NCBI RefSeq assembly: GCF_017308975.1
Contig: NZ_JADWPD010000043.1
Location: 1-64,000 of the forward strand
DNA length: 64,000 nt
DNA from: Amycolatopsis sp. MtRt-6
GTDB lineage: Bacteria > Actinomycetota > Actinomycetes > Mycobacteriales > Pseudonocardiaceae
Direction: 5' to 3'
How positions within the stretch are numbered: position 1 is the stretch's first letter; every line of letters starts with the position of its first letter. The translations under genes were made by a program, and so were the position numbers. Below are positions 48,188-56,035 of the stretch, one piece after another. The notes below the pieces were generated by a model. The model saw only the letters and a list, made by a program, of their open reading frames with translations, searched no databases and was not told the DNA's origin.

Positions 48188-49528
48188 TCACCGGTGCCGT
48201 CGCCGGTGAGCGACCGCCGCGCCCCCGCCGAGCACGAGCAGCAGCGCCGCGAGTCCCCAGCGGCGTTTCTCCTCGGTCCGCCGTCCGGCGTCCTGGGCCA
48301 CCGGCTCGGGCTCCTTCTCCGGACGCGCGCGCGGCGTCGTCGGCGGCGGAGCGGGCGGGGCCGAGGTGGGCGGCGTCGGCGTGACCACCGGCGCAGGCGT
48401 GGGCCGGGGTGCCGGGGACGGCGGCACGACGACGGGCTGCTGCTCCACCGGCGGTGGCGGCGGGGACGGCTCCGGTGCCGGGGGAGCCGGCGGCTGTTCG
48501 GTCCGGGGCGGTGGGGGCGGCTGGGGCGGCGACGACTGGCCAGGCGGCGTCGACGGCGGGGGCGAAGACTGGCCCGGCGGCGTCCAGGGCGGGGGCGAAG
48601 ACTGGCCCGGCGGCGTCCAGGGCGGGGGCGAAGACTGGCCCGGCGGCGTCCAGGGCGGCGGCGACAGCGACGGCGGCTCGGTGACGCACCCGGCCGCGTC
48701 GCCGCTCGCCAGGGCCGGCCCGCTCACGACTTCGGCGGCCTGGCCCGAACCGTCGCGCGGCAGGCGGTAGGTGACACTGCGCCGCCCTTCGCGGTTGGCG
48801 GTGGCGTAGATCGTGCCGGGGGCGAGCACCACCGACCCGTACGCGCCGCCCTCGGGGAACCGCAACCCGGGCACCACCGCGACCTCGCCGCTCGACGGGT
48901 CGAGCGTGACCACCGAACCGGCGCCGCGCGAGGTCGCCGAGACGCCGTAGAGGAGCCCGTCCGCCGGGTCGAAGGCGAAGTCGTCGACGCCGACGGCGAG
49001 CGACACCGGCCGCAGCGCCGTCCGGTGCACCACCCGCCCGTAGTCCCGGCTCGCCCGCTCGATGTCCACTGTGTACAGATCGCTGCCCTGGCGCACGTAC
49101 CAGCGGTCGCCGTCGACCGCGCCCGCGGTGGCGCCGGTGGCCGGGCTCCACACCGGACTCCGCGGCCCCGCCCGGCCGAGCACGCCCAGGTCGGTGACCG
49201 TGCCGCCGGCGTCGATCCGCACCGCGTGCGCGCCGTGGTACCGGCCGGTGCGAGTGCCGTCGGCGACGCCGTAGACCACGTCCTGCGCGGCGGAGTAACC
49301 CAGCGCGTTGAGCCGGTACCCGGCCCGGGTCACCCGCTGGGTGACGCCGCCGGGCAGCGTCAGCAGCCGCAACGTCGTCGGCGCGCCTTCGCGTTCGTTC
49401 TCCGCCTGCAGGACCGTGCAGCCGCCGGGCTCCCGCGCCTCCGCGAGGCCGCCCGTCACCGCCGGCAGCGCCGAAACCGCCACGGCCGCACCGGCCACCG
49501 CCGCCCAGCGGAGCCGCGTGCCGGTCAA
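48188..49528 (-). CDS. Surface-anchored beta-propeller-like protein with Pro-rich wall-spanning region
   Basis: 446 residues from a TTG at 49528 that overlaps the preceding stop codon (TTGA); no better in-frame start precedes the signal peptide RLRWAAVAGAAVAVSALPAV. Residues about 30-290 have repeated beta-strand units (YSAAQDVVYGVADG, FDPADGLLYGVSATS, LAPGTIYATANREG) resembling a beta-propeller, without catalytic motifs. A Pro-rich stretch of about 120 residues follows, including four 11-residue PPGQSSPPPWT repeats. The end is one membrane helix (GLAALLLVLGGGAAVAH) and a basic RRRHR tail; no LPxTG motif is seen. The protein is probably anchored in the membrane and spans the wall. Coupled to the DUF4239 gene. 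Confidence 0.72.
   Translation of the reverse strand: MTGTRLRWAAVAGAAVAVSALPAVTGGLAEAREPGGCTVLQAENEREGAPTTLRLLTLPGGVTQRVTRAGYRLNALGYSAAQDVVYGVADGTRTGRYHGAHAVRIDAGGTVTDLGVLGRAGPRSPVWSPATGATAGAVDGDRWYVRQGSDLYTVDIERASRDYGRVVHRTALRPVSLAVGVDDFAFDPADGLLYGVSATSRGAGSVVTLDPSSGEVAVVPGLRFPEGGAYGSVVLAPGTIYATANREGRRSVTYRLPRDGSGQAAEVVSGPALASGDAAGCVTEPPSLSPPPWTPPGQSSPPPWTPPGQSSPPPWTPPGQSSPPPSTPPGQSSPPQPPPPPRTEQPPAPPAPEPSPPPPPVEQQPVVVPPSPAPRPTPAPVVTPTPPTSAPPAPPPTTPRARPEKEPEPVAQDAGRRTEEKRRWGLAALLLVLGGGAAVAHRRRHR
48534..48665 (-). repeat. Four tandem 33-bp repeats inside the Pro-rich region
   Basis: Units at 48534-48566, 48567-48599, 48600-48632 and 48633-48665; the middle two are identical and the outer ones differ at a few bases. 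Each encodes an 11-residue PPGQSSPPPWT-like unit of the protein at 48188-49528. The number may vary between strains. Confidence 0.9.
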
Positions 49529-50292
49529 GCCAGCCTGGCCAGCGCCGCGGTGAACGCCTCGGGCGGCACGCTGACCCCGCCGCTGAACGGGTTCTGCAGC
49601 TGGTGGATCGCGAACAGCAGCAACGTGATCGTGCCGGCCAGCGTGGACACGATGATGACGTGCGCGGCCGGCCGGGTGCCGCCGAAGAGGTTGGGCAGCA
49701 GCAGCGCGGTGATCAGGCTGCCGAGGATCAGCGCGAACCAGACGACCGCGCCGACCCCGCCCGCGCCGGAGTGGCCGAGCCGCTGCTGCCGGGCCTGGTA
49801 GACCGACCAGAGCTGGTCGCTCGCCTCGGTCTTGCGGTCCAGCTGCCAGTCGTTCTCGGTCGGCGCCTCCGCCACCGCCCGGCGCATCTGGTCCAGCTGC
49901 GTCGCGCCCGTCGTGGGCACCTCGCCGCCGTCGGCCAGACGTGGCCACTCCTGTTCCTCGACCGTGCGCGCGTAGGCCGCCGCGAGGCGGTGGACGCGGT
50001 CCCGTGCCGGCTCCGGCAACGCGTCGGCCGCCCAGCTGGCCGCGACCAGGCTGTCGGCCTCGGTCTGCGCGGTCTGGCTCACCGTGCCCACCTCGTCGTA
50101 CAGCGAGATGAGCACGAACGCGACCAGGACCGCGTGCAGCCCGCCGACGATGGTGAACACCTGGCCGGCCGCGTCGTTGTTGCCGGGCCTGCCCTCGTCC
50201 TCCCGGCCCGCCCGGCGGACGAGGTAGGCGATCACGCCGCCGGCGCAGGCCGCCCCGGCCACCCAGAGACTGCCGGCCACGAAGATGTTCAT
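49525..50292 (-). CDS. DUF4239 family membrane protein
   Basis: 255 residues from ATG 50292 with an AAAGGA site. Membrane segments are at the N-terminus (MNIFVAGSLWVAGAACAGGVIAYLV), at FTIVGGLHAVLVAFVLISLY, and two near the C-terminus (AVVWFALILGSLITALLLPNLFGG and AAHVIIVSTLAGTITLLLFAIHQLQNPFSGG). The central soluble part is helical with TVSQTAQTEADSLVAASWAADALP. The bestrophin-like DUF4239 family has this layout, ending in a conserved NPFSGxxxVxPxxF motif. Function unknown. Its stop overlaps the start of the Pro-rich surface protein, so the two may work together in the envelope. Confidence 0.83.
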   Translation of the reverse strand: MNIFVAGSLWVAGAACAGGVIAYLVRRAGREDEGRPGNNDAAGQVFTIVGGLHAVLVAFVLISLYDEVGTVSQTAQTEADSLVAASWAADALPEPARDRVHRLAAAYARTVEEQEWPRLADGGEVPTTGATQLDQMRRAVAEAPTENDWQLDRKTEASDQLWSVYQARQQRLGHSGAGGVGAVVWFALILGSLITALLLPNLFGGTRPAAHVIIVSTLAGTITLLLFAIHQLQNPFSGGVSVPPEAFTAALARLA

Positions 50293-50767
50293 CCGGGTCC
50301 TTTCGCCCGCGAAGCGCGGGAAGCCTGCCCGGCGCATTCCACGACCGGGACCGCTCAAGTTAGCCATCCATTTCCGGTCGGACAACCGAAACTGCGGAAT
50401 TCATCCGAGTGGCCGCAAAAGGTCACGACAATCGCCGGTTCGGCGCAGTTTTCCCGGGTCGCGACCGGCGCGCTCACACCCCACGGCAACCACGGACGAC
50501 GCCGCCGAGCAGGGAATCTCACGACCGGGTGACGCCCGGAAACAGGCCGTGACCACCCGCTTCGGTCGTCACCGGAAAATGATCAAGCGCCGCCCCTGGC
50601 GATTAACCCGGTGACCCGATCGTGGCATTGTGTGGCGAGGTCCGGTTGCTATGTTGATTTCGCGGCGCCGGCGAAACAGCGCGCATATCAGGCAAAAATC
50701 AGATCATGACCGGCGTGTCCGCTGGGGCGGGCGCGTGCCGAACGCGAATGATTGGGTGGTTCTCGCT
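50293..50767 (+). other. 475-bp control region upstream of the encapsulin operon
   Basis: No convincing gene; open frames here have poor codon bias. TTGTGT (50628-50633) and TATGTT (50650-50655) with 16-bp spacing form a plausible promoter, giving a leader of about 105 bases. The stretch is noticeably less GC-rich than the genes, especially around 50640-50710. The left end must also hold the promoter of the divergent DUF4239 gene. No obvious operator palindrome was found. Confidence 0.5.
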
Positions 50768-52183
50768 GTGACTGTCACCGACCCGGTGGATTCCGTAGAC
50801 GCGGGTGAGCAGGCGCCGTCGAGCCTGAGTCGGGCGGCGGCCCGGACGCTGGCGACGACGACGAAGTCGGTTCCGCAGATGCAGGGCATCTCCTCGCGGT
50901 GGCTGCTGAAGGTGCTGCCGTGGGTCGAGGTCTCCGGTGGCGCGTACCGGGTCAACCGCCGGCTTTCCTACGCCGTCGGCGACGGCCGGGTCACCTTCAG
51001 CACCACCGGCGCCGAGGTCAGGGTCATCCCGCCCGAGCTGGGCGAGCTCGCCCCGCTGCGCGGCTTCGACGACGAAGAGGTCCTCGCCGAGCTGGCCGGC
51101 CGGTTCACCCAGCACGAGTACGAGCCCGGCGACGCGCTGGTGGAGTTCGGCTCCCAGGCCGACCAGGTGTTCCTCCTCGCCCACGGCAAGATCACGAAGA
51201 TCGGCACCGGCGCCTACGGCGACCAGGTCGTGCTGGGCACCCTGGCCGACGGCGACCACTTCGGGGAGACCGCGCTGGTCAGCGGGGACGGGATCTGGGA
51301 GTTCACCGCCAAGGCCGTCACCGCCTGCACCGTGCTGACCCTGCCGCGCAGCGCGTTCGAAGACGTTCTCTCCCGCTCCGAAGCCCTCCAGGCCCACCTC
51401 GACGGCTACCTGGCTCTCGGCGCCGCGGCCCGCAACGACCACGGCGAAGCCGAGATCTCCCTCGCCTCCGGCCACGACGGCGAGCCGGTCCTGCCCGGCA
51501 CCTTCGTCGACTACGAAGCCCGCCCCCGTGAGTACGAGCTCTCCGTCGCCCAGACCGTGCTGCGCGTCCACTCGCGGGTGGCCGACCTCTACAACCAGCC
51601 GATGAACCAGATCGAGCAGCAGCTGCGGCTCACCGTGGAAGCCCTGCGGGAACGCCAGGAGCACGAGCTGGTCAACAACACCGACTTCGGGCTGCTGCAC
51701 AACGCCGACTTCGCCCAGCGCATCCCGACCCGCACCGGCCCGCCGACCCCGGACGACTTCGACGAGCTGCTCACCCTCGTCTGGAAGGACCCGGGCTTCT
51801 TCCTCGCCCACCCCAAGACCATCGCCGCGTTCGGCCGCGAATGCACCAAGGCCGGCGTCTACCCCGGCAGCGTCGACCTCGGCGGCCACCAGGTCCCCGC
51901 CTGGCGGGGCGTGCCGATCCTGCCCTGCAACAAGATCCCCGTCACCGAAACGCGGACCAGCTCCGTCCTGCTCATGCGCACCGGCGAAGAAGCACAGGGC
52001 GTGGTCGGCCTGCACCAGACCGGGCTGCCCGACGAGTACCAGCCGGGGCTCAACGTGCGGTTCATGGGCATCAGCGAGCAGGCCATCATCTCCTACCTCG
52101 TCTCCGCCTACTACTCGGCCGCGGTGCTCGTGCCCGACGCGCTGGCGGTGCTGGAAAGCGCCGAGCTCGGCCGGGAGGGGTGA
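50768..52183 (+). CDS. Family 2B encapsulin shell protein (first copy)
   Basis: 471 residues from GTG 50768, chosen because VTVTDP aligns with the VTVTEE start of the second copy. An N-terminal arm with TTTKSVPQMQGISSRWLL leads into the shell fold. A cyclic-nucleotide-binding-like domain is inserted at about 99-215 (GFDDEEVLAELAGRF, YEPGDALVEFGSQADQVFLLAHG, GDHFGETAL). The shell then continues with VADLYNQPMNQIEQQLRLTV, NNTDFGLLHNADF, FFLAHPKTIAAFGREC, VPILPCNKIPV and GLPDEYQPGLNVRFMG. This SrpI-like HK97-fold arrangement defines family 2B encapsulins, which assemble into icosahedral enzyme compartments in the cytoplasm. In the nucleotide site Trp177 stands where cAMP binders have Arg. It overlaps the next gene by one base. 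Confidence 0.95.
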   Translation: MTVTDPVDSVDAGEQAPSSLSRAAARTLATTTKSVPQMQGISSRWLLKVLPWVEVSGGAYRVNRRLSYAVGDGRVTFSTTGAEVRVIPPELGELAPLRGFDDEEVLAELAGRFTQHEYEPGDALVEFGSQADQVFLLAHGKITKIGTGAYGDQVVLGTLADGDHFGETALVSGDGIWEFTAKAVTACTVLTLPRSAFEDVLSRSEALQAHLDGYLALGAAARNDHGEAEISLASGHDGEPVLPGTFVDYEARPREYELSVAQTVLRVHSRVADLYNQPMNQIEQQLRLTVEALRERQEHELVNNTDFGLLHNADFAQRIPTRTGPPTPDDFDELLTLVWKDPGFFLAHPKTIAAFGRECTKAGVYPGSVDLGGHQVPAWRGVPILPCNKIPVTETRTSSVLLMRTGEEAQGVVGLHQTGLPDEYQPGLNVRFMGISEQAIISYLVSAYYSAAVLVPDALAVLESAELGREG

Positions 52184-52365
52184 TGCCCGAGCCGGTCACC
52201 CCGCCCCGCAAGCCGGACGTCGAACCGCCGCGGCCCGGGACCGGCCTGCCCGCGTCGGCCTTCGGGCCGACCGGGCTCGGCACGGCCGCCGCGCGGATCG
52301 TCCCGCGTAGCGGCGGCACCCGCCCGCCCGCAGCACCCGAACCCGATCGGCGCGTGAAACCGTGA
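52183..52365 (+). CDS. Small disordered Pro-rich protein, putative encapsulin cargo-loading factor
   Basis: 60 residues. ATG 52183 overlaps the first shell gene's stop (TGATG) and its own TGA overlaps the second shell gene's start (GTGA), so it must be translated with them. The composition is Pro/Arg/Gly/Ala-rich with no predicted fold. Residues 21-39 read GLPASAFGPTGLGTAAARI, the only non-repetitive hydrophobic segment. In family 2B systems cargo enzymes carry disordered N-terminal extensions with short conserved motifs that bind the shell interior; GPTGLGT resembles such a motif as I recall it from 2-methylisoborneol synthases. Here the tag is a separate protein, perhaps an adaptor, a scaffold between the two shell types, or a relic of a split cargo extension. 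Confidence 0.8.
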   Translation: MPEPVTPPRKPDVEPPRPGTGLPASAFGPTGLGTAAARIVPRSGGTRPPAAPEPDRRVKP

Positions 52366-53750
52366 CAGTCACCGAAGAAACGACGTCGCTGCAGCTGTCG
52401 CTGAGCGTCACCGCGGCCCGGACGCTGACCACGACGACGAAGTCGCTGCCGCAGATGCGCGGCATCACCACCCGCTGGCTGCTCTCGCAGCTGCCCTGGG
52501 TCGACGTCCCGGCCGGCAGCTACCGGGTCAACCGGCGCCTGACCTACACGGTGGGCGACGGCAAGGTCAGCTTCTACAACACCGGCGCGCGCGTGCAGGT
52601 GGTGCCCGCCGAGCTGACCGAACTGGCCCTGCTCCGCGGGTTCGGCGACGAAGAGGCGTTGCGCGCGCTCGCCGACGCCTTCGAACAACGCGAATACGAG
52701 CCGGGGGCGACGCTGTTTTCCGCCGGCGCGCCGCAGGACATGGTCGTGCTCGTCGCCCACGGCAAGGTCACGCGGCACGGCACCGGCGAGTACGGCGACG
52801 AGGTCCACCTCGGCACCGCGACCGACGGCGACCACTTCGGCGAGGAGCTCCTCGGCCGCGACCCGGGCACCTGGGCGTTCACCGCGCGCGCGGCGACCCG
52901 CGTCATCGCGCTGGTGCTGCCCGCCGCGGCGTACGCCCGGCTGAACGGCCGTTCCGAAGCCCTCCGCACGCACGTCGCGGAAGCACTCGCCCGGCCACGG
53001 AAACCCCAGAACGCCAAGGGCGAAGCCGCGATCGACCTGTCCGCCGGCCACGACGGCGAACCCGTCCTGCCCGGCACCTACGTCGACTACGACCCTTCGC
53101 CGCGTGAATACGACCTCGCCGTCGCGCAGACGGTGCTGCGGGTGCACAACCGCGTCGCCGACCTCTACAACCAGCCGATGAACCAGCTCGAGCAGCAGCT
53201 GCGGCTGACGGTGGAAGCCCTGCGGGAGCGGCAGGAGCACGACCTGATCAACAACACCGACTTCGGGTTGCTGCACAACGCCGACCTCAAGCAGCGGCTC
53301 ACCACCCGCACCGGCCCGCCGACCCCGCTGGACATGGACGACCTGCTCTGCCGCCGCCGCAAGACCCGGTTCTTCCTCGCGCACCCGCGGGCGATCGCGG
53401 CGTTCGGCCGGGCGTGCACCGCCCACCGGGTGTACCCCGGCACGGCCGTCGTGGACGGCAAGCGCGTCACCGCGTGGCGCGGGGTGCCGATCCTGCCGTG
53501 CGACAAGATCCCGGTGAGCGCCGCGGGTTCGACGTCGATCCTGGCCCTGCGCACGGGCGAGGACGACGCCGGCGTCATCGGCCTGCGGCCGGCGTCGCTG
53601 CCGGACGAGTACCAGCCCGGGCTGAACGTCCGGTTCACCGGCACCGACGAGCGCGCGGTGACCTCGTACCTGGTCAGCGCGTACCACTCCGCGGCCGTTC
53701 TGGTGCCGGACGCCCTCGGCGTGCTCGACGACGTCCAGATCGGCCGCTGA
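52362..53750 (+). CDS. Family 2B encapsulin shell protein (second copy)
   Basis: 462 residues, co-linear with the first copy over its whole length but clearly diverged, especially in the nucleotide-binding-like insert (about 95-205; GDHFGEELLGRDPGTW). Shell motifs are kept: TTTKSLPQMRGITTRWLL, VADLYNQPMNQLEQQLRL, NNTDFGLLHNADL, VPILPCDKIPV and SLPDEYQPGLNVRF. Trp171 occupies the position of the phosphate-binding Arg of cAMP receptors, as in the first copy. The linker after the insert (ALARPRKPQNAKGEAAIDL) differs between copies. Two shell genes in one operon suggest a mixed shell. The stop overlaps the synthase start (TGATG). Confidence 0.95.
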   Translation: MTVTEETTSLQLSLSVTAARTLTTTTKSLPQMRGITTRWLLSQLPWVDVPAGSYRVNRRLTYTVGDGKVSFYNTGARVQVVPAELTELALLRGFGDEEALRALADAFEQREYEPGATLFSAGAPQDMVVLVAHGKVTRHGTGEYGDEVHLGTATDGDHFGEELLGRDPGTWAFTARAATRVIALVLPAAAYARLNGRSEALRTHVAEALARPRKPQNAKGEAAIDLSAGHDGEPVLPGTYVDYDPSPREYDLAVAQTVLRVHNRVADLYNQPMNQLEQQLRLTVEALRERQEHDLINNTDFGLLHNADLKQRLTTRTGPPTPLDMDDLLCRRRKTRFFLAHPRAIAAFGRACTAHRVYPGTAVVDGKRVTAWRGVPILPCDKIPVSAAGSTSILALRTGEDDAGVIGLRPASLPDEYQPGLNVRFTGTDERAVTSYLVSAYHSAAVLVPDALGVLDDVQIGR

Positions 53751-54757
53751 TGACCACGATGAACACGCGCGCCGCGGCGCGTCCGCTCGCCGACGTCCTC
53801 GCGTGGAGCAAGGGCCTCGTCGACCCGGCGCTGCGGGCGGCCGCCAAGCGCCTGCCGGAGGCGACGCGGCGGGTCGCCTCCTACCACTTCGGCTGGCAGG
53901 ACGCCCACGGGCGCGCGGCCACGGCGGACGGCGGCAAGGCGCTGCGGCCGGCGTTGGTGCTGCTGTGCGCGGAAGCCACGGGCCGGGACAGTGCCGACGC
54001 CGTCACCACTGCCGTCGCGGTCGAGCTGGTGCACAACTTTTCGCTGCTGCACGACGACGTCATGGACGGCGACACGACCCGGCGGCACCGCGCGACGGCG
54101 TGGACGGTGTTCGGCACCGGGCCGGCGATCCTGGCCGGGGACGCGTTGCTGAGCCTGGCGTTCGAAGTGCTGGCGCCGAGCGGGGCGGCGAACGCGCGGC
54201 TGCTGTCGGCGGCGACGCTGGCGTTGCTCGAAGGCCAGGCGGCGGACCTGGACTTCGAGCAACGCGAAGACGTCACCCCCGGCGAGTGCGTGCGCATGGC
54301 GGAGGGCAAGACGGCGGCCCTGCTGGGCGCGGCGTGCGCGCTCGGAGCGGGCGGCGACGACCGGTTCGGCGCGTTCGGCCGCGCGGCCGGCCTGGCGTTC
54401 CAGCACGTCGACGACCTGCTCGGCATCTGGGGCGACCCGGCCGTCACCGGCAAGCCGGTGTACTCGGACCTGCAGAACCGCAAGAAGTCCCTGCCGGTGG
54501 TGACGGCCCTGTGTTCCGGCACGACGGCCGGCGCGGACCTCGCCGCGCTCTACGCCCGGCGCGAACCCCTGGACGAGACCGACCTGGCCCGCGCGGCCGC
54601 CCTCGTCGAGGCCGCGGGCGGCCGCCAGTGGAGCCAGGCCCAGGCGGAAGCGTTGCTGGCCAAGGCCCTGCGCGAGCTCACCGCCGCGGCCCCGCCCTCC
54701 CGCGCCACCGCCGAACTCGCCGCCCTGGCCCGCCTGATCACCACCCGAACCCACTGA
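53750..54757 (+). CDS. Polyprenyl (geranylgeranyl-type) diphosphate synthase, predicted encapsulin cargo
   Basis: 335 residues. The first Asp-rich motif is DDVMD at 102-106, followed by TTRRHR; the second is DDLLG at 221-225 within FQHVDDLLGIWGDP. KALRPALVLLCAEATG holds the substrate-binding Lys/Arg region and SDLQNRKKSLPV is the expected basic loop. A Phe five residues before the first motif fits a C15-C20 product, but chain length cannot be fixed by eye. Unlike known shell-loaded terpenoid enzymes it has only about 20 residues before the catalytic fold begins (PLADVLAWSKGLVDPAL). It is the last gene of the overlapping operon, so stoichiometric expression with the shells is expected. No terpene cyclase or prenyltransferase is nearby. 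Confidence 0.92.
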   Translation: MTTMNTRAAARPLADVLAWSKGLVDPALRAAAKRLPEATRRVASYHFGWQDAHGRAATADGGKALRPALVLLCAEATGRDSADAVTTAVAVELVHNFSLLHDDVMDGDTTRRHRATAWTVFGTGPAILAGDALLSLAFEVLAPSGAANARLLSAATLALLEGQAADLDFEQREDVTPGECVRMAEGKTAALLGAACALGAGGDDRFGAFGRAAGLAFQHVDDLLGIWGDPAVTGKPVYSDLQNRKKSLPVVTALCSGTTAGADLAALYARREPLDETDLARAAALVEAAGGRQWSQAQAEALLAKALRELTAAAPPSRATAELAALARLITTRTH

Positions 54758-54760
54758 AAC

Positions 54761-54905
54761 GGGGCATCACGCGTGTCTGGAGGGGCATCACGCGTGATTG
54801 GGCGGGCATCACGCGTGATTGGCGGGGCATCACCGTGATGCCCCTCTGATCACGCTTGATGCCTCCTCAATCACACGTGATGCCCGTGGGATCACGGGTG
54901 ATGCC
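54761..54905. repeat. Modular palindromic repeat element, copy 2
   Basis: Three forward units built on GGGGCATCACGCGTGATTGG (54761-54780, 54782-54800, 54804-54822), a palindromic apex GGGGCATCAC-C-GTGATGCCCC (54824-54844) and three reverse units (54849-54866, 54869-54885, 54891-54905). The architecture matches copy 1 at 35294-35439, and both lie between converging genes. This copy starts three bases after the synthase stop and ends at the stop of the convergent CapA gene, so it fills the gap completely. Confidence 0.85.
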
Positions 54906-54907
54906 TC

Positions 54908-56035
54908 TTACCGGCCGGGGCGGGTGAGGCCGGACTTGTCGGCTCCGAGGCTCAGGATGGTCTTGTCCGTGTTGCGGAGGGCCTTGGTGACCGCGGCGGA
55001 CGGCGGGGATGTCGACAAGTCGATCAGGCGGATCGGGGCTTCCAGCCGGACCAGGGTCGGGACGTACTCGGCCTTGTCGACCTTCCAGCGGTCGCCGTCG
55101 CGGACGAAGCGGAAGCGGGCCGCCGCGCCTTCTTCCGTGTCACCCTTGGGTTCCGAATGGCGGGCGACGCTGTTGCCGAGCCCGTAGGCCACCCACTTGT
55201 CGCCGATCTTCTCGAACGGCTGGACCACGTGGGCGTGGTGGCCGACGATCAGGTCGACGTCGTCCGACGCCAGGATCCGCTTGGCCTGCGACCGCTGCTC
55301 GGCCGTCGGGTCGTGCCGGTACTCCACACCCCAGTGCAGGCTCGCGATCACGACCTGCGCGCCGGCTTCGCGGGCCTTGCGCGCCTCCGCCAGCACCTCG
55401 TCGACGTCGATCTGGTTGGCCAGCCACGGTTTCCCGGCCGGCACCTTGATGCCGTTGAACCCGAAGCTGTACGACACCTGGGCGACCTTGACGCCGTGGA
55501 CGTCCATGACCAGCGGCTTCGCGGCCTCGGCGGCCGACCGGGCCGAGCCGGTGTGCTTGACGCCGATGGCGTCGAGCTTGTCCAGCGTGCGGGTGACGCC
55601 GTCGGCGCCCTGGTCGATGGTGTGGTTGGACGACGTCGAGCAGGTGTCGTAGCCGGTGTCCTTGAGCGCGTCGGCGATCTCCGGCGGCGCACTGAACGAC
55701 GGGTAGCCGCTGTACGGCCCGCCTTCCGGCGCCAGCGGCGTCTCGAGGTGGCAGATCCCGAGGTCGGCGCCGGAGATCAGCGGCTTGATCCCGGCCAGCA
55801 GCGGCCGGTAGTCGATCTTCCCGCCGCCGTCGGCCTCGGCCTGCTCGGTCAGCGCCGGGTGGATCAGGACGTCACCGGTGGCGATGACGCTGAACGAGCC
55901 CTCGGGGGCGGCGGCACTCGAGGTGCCCGCCTCGGGAAAGGGCGTCGGCGCCGGCCCCTGCTGCTGCGGCGGGCTGCTGCAAGCGGCCACCAGGACGGCG
56001 ACTCCGGCGAGCGCGGCGACGCGGTGCTTCGTCAT
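54908..56035 (-). CDS. CapA-family (poly-gamma-glutamate synthesis-type) lipoprotein
   Basis: 375 residues from ATG 56035, which starts MTKHRVAALAGVAVLVAACSS with lipobox VAAC. The metallophosphatase-like CapA domain shows SVIATGDVLIHPAL, ADLGICHLETPLAPEGGPYSGYPSFSAPPEIADAL, SSNHTIDQGADGVTRTLDKLDAIGVKHTG, VIASLHWGVEYRHDPTAEQ and VDLIVGHHAHVVQPFEKIG, with the usual Asp, Glu, Asn-His and His-x-His ligands. CapA proteins are linked to poly-gamma-glutamate capsules in Bacillus, but most actinobacterial homologues stand alone with unknown role, as here. Located outside the membrane. Confidence 0.88.
   Translation of the reverse strand: MTKHRVAALAGVAVLVAACSSPPQQQGPAPTPFPEAGTSSAAAPEGSFSVIATGDVLIHPALTEQAEADGGGKIDYRPLLAGIKPLISGADLGICHLETPLAPEGGPYSGYPSFSAPPEIADALKDTGYDTCSTSSNHTIDQGADGVTRTLDKLDAIGVKHTGSARSAAEAAKPLVMDVHGVKVAQVSYSFGFNGIKVPAGKPWLANQIDVDEVLAEARKAREAGAQVVIASLHWGVEYRHDPTAEQRSQAKRILASDDVDLIVGHHAHVVQPFEKIGDKWVAYGLGNSVARHSEPKGDTEEGAAARFRFVRDGDRWKVDKAEYVPTLVRLEAPIRLIDLSTSPPSAAVTKALRNTDKTILSLGADKSGLTRPGR

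Noticed and set aside
50293..50767. Small genes in the gap before the encapsulin operon
   Set aside because: Open frames there lack ribosome sites and the usual third-position GC bias.
50768..53750. Prophage remnant, because the shell proteins have the HK97 capsid fold
   Set aside because: There are two co-linear shell copies with inserted nucleotide-binding domains, a metabolic cargo gene and no portal, terminase, protease or tail gene. This is the family 2B encapsulin pattern.
50768..53750. Crp/Fnr transcription regulators, suggested by the cNMP-binding-like domain
   Set aside because: There is no helix-turn-helix after the domain; the flanking sequence is SrpI-like shell on both sides.
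54761..54905. CRISPR-like appearance of regularly spaced repeats
   Set aside because: The units are palindromic, occur in mirror-image order around an apex, and have only a few bases between them. No cas genes are present.
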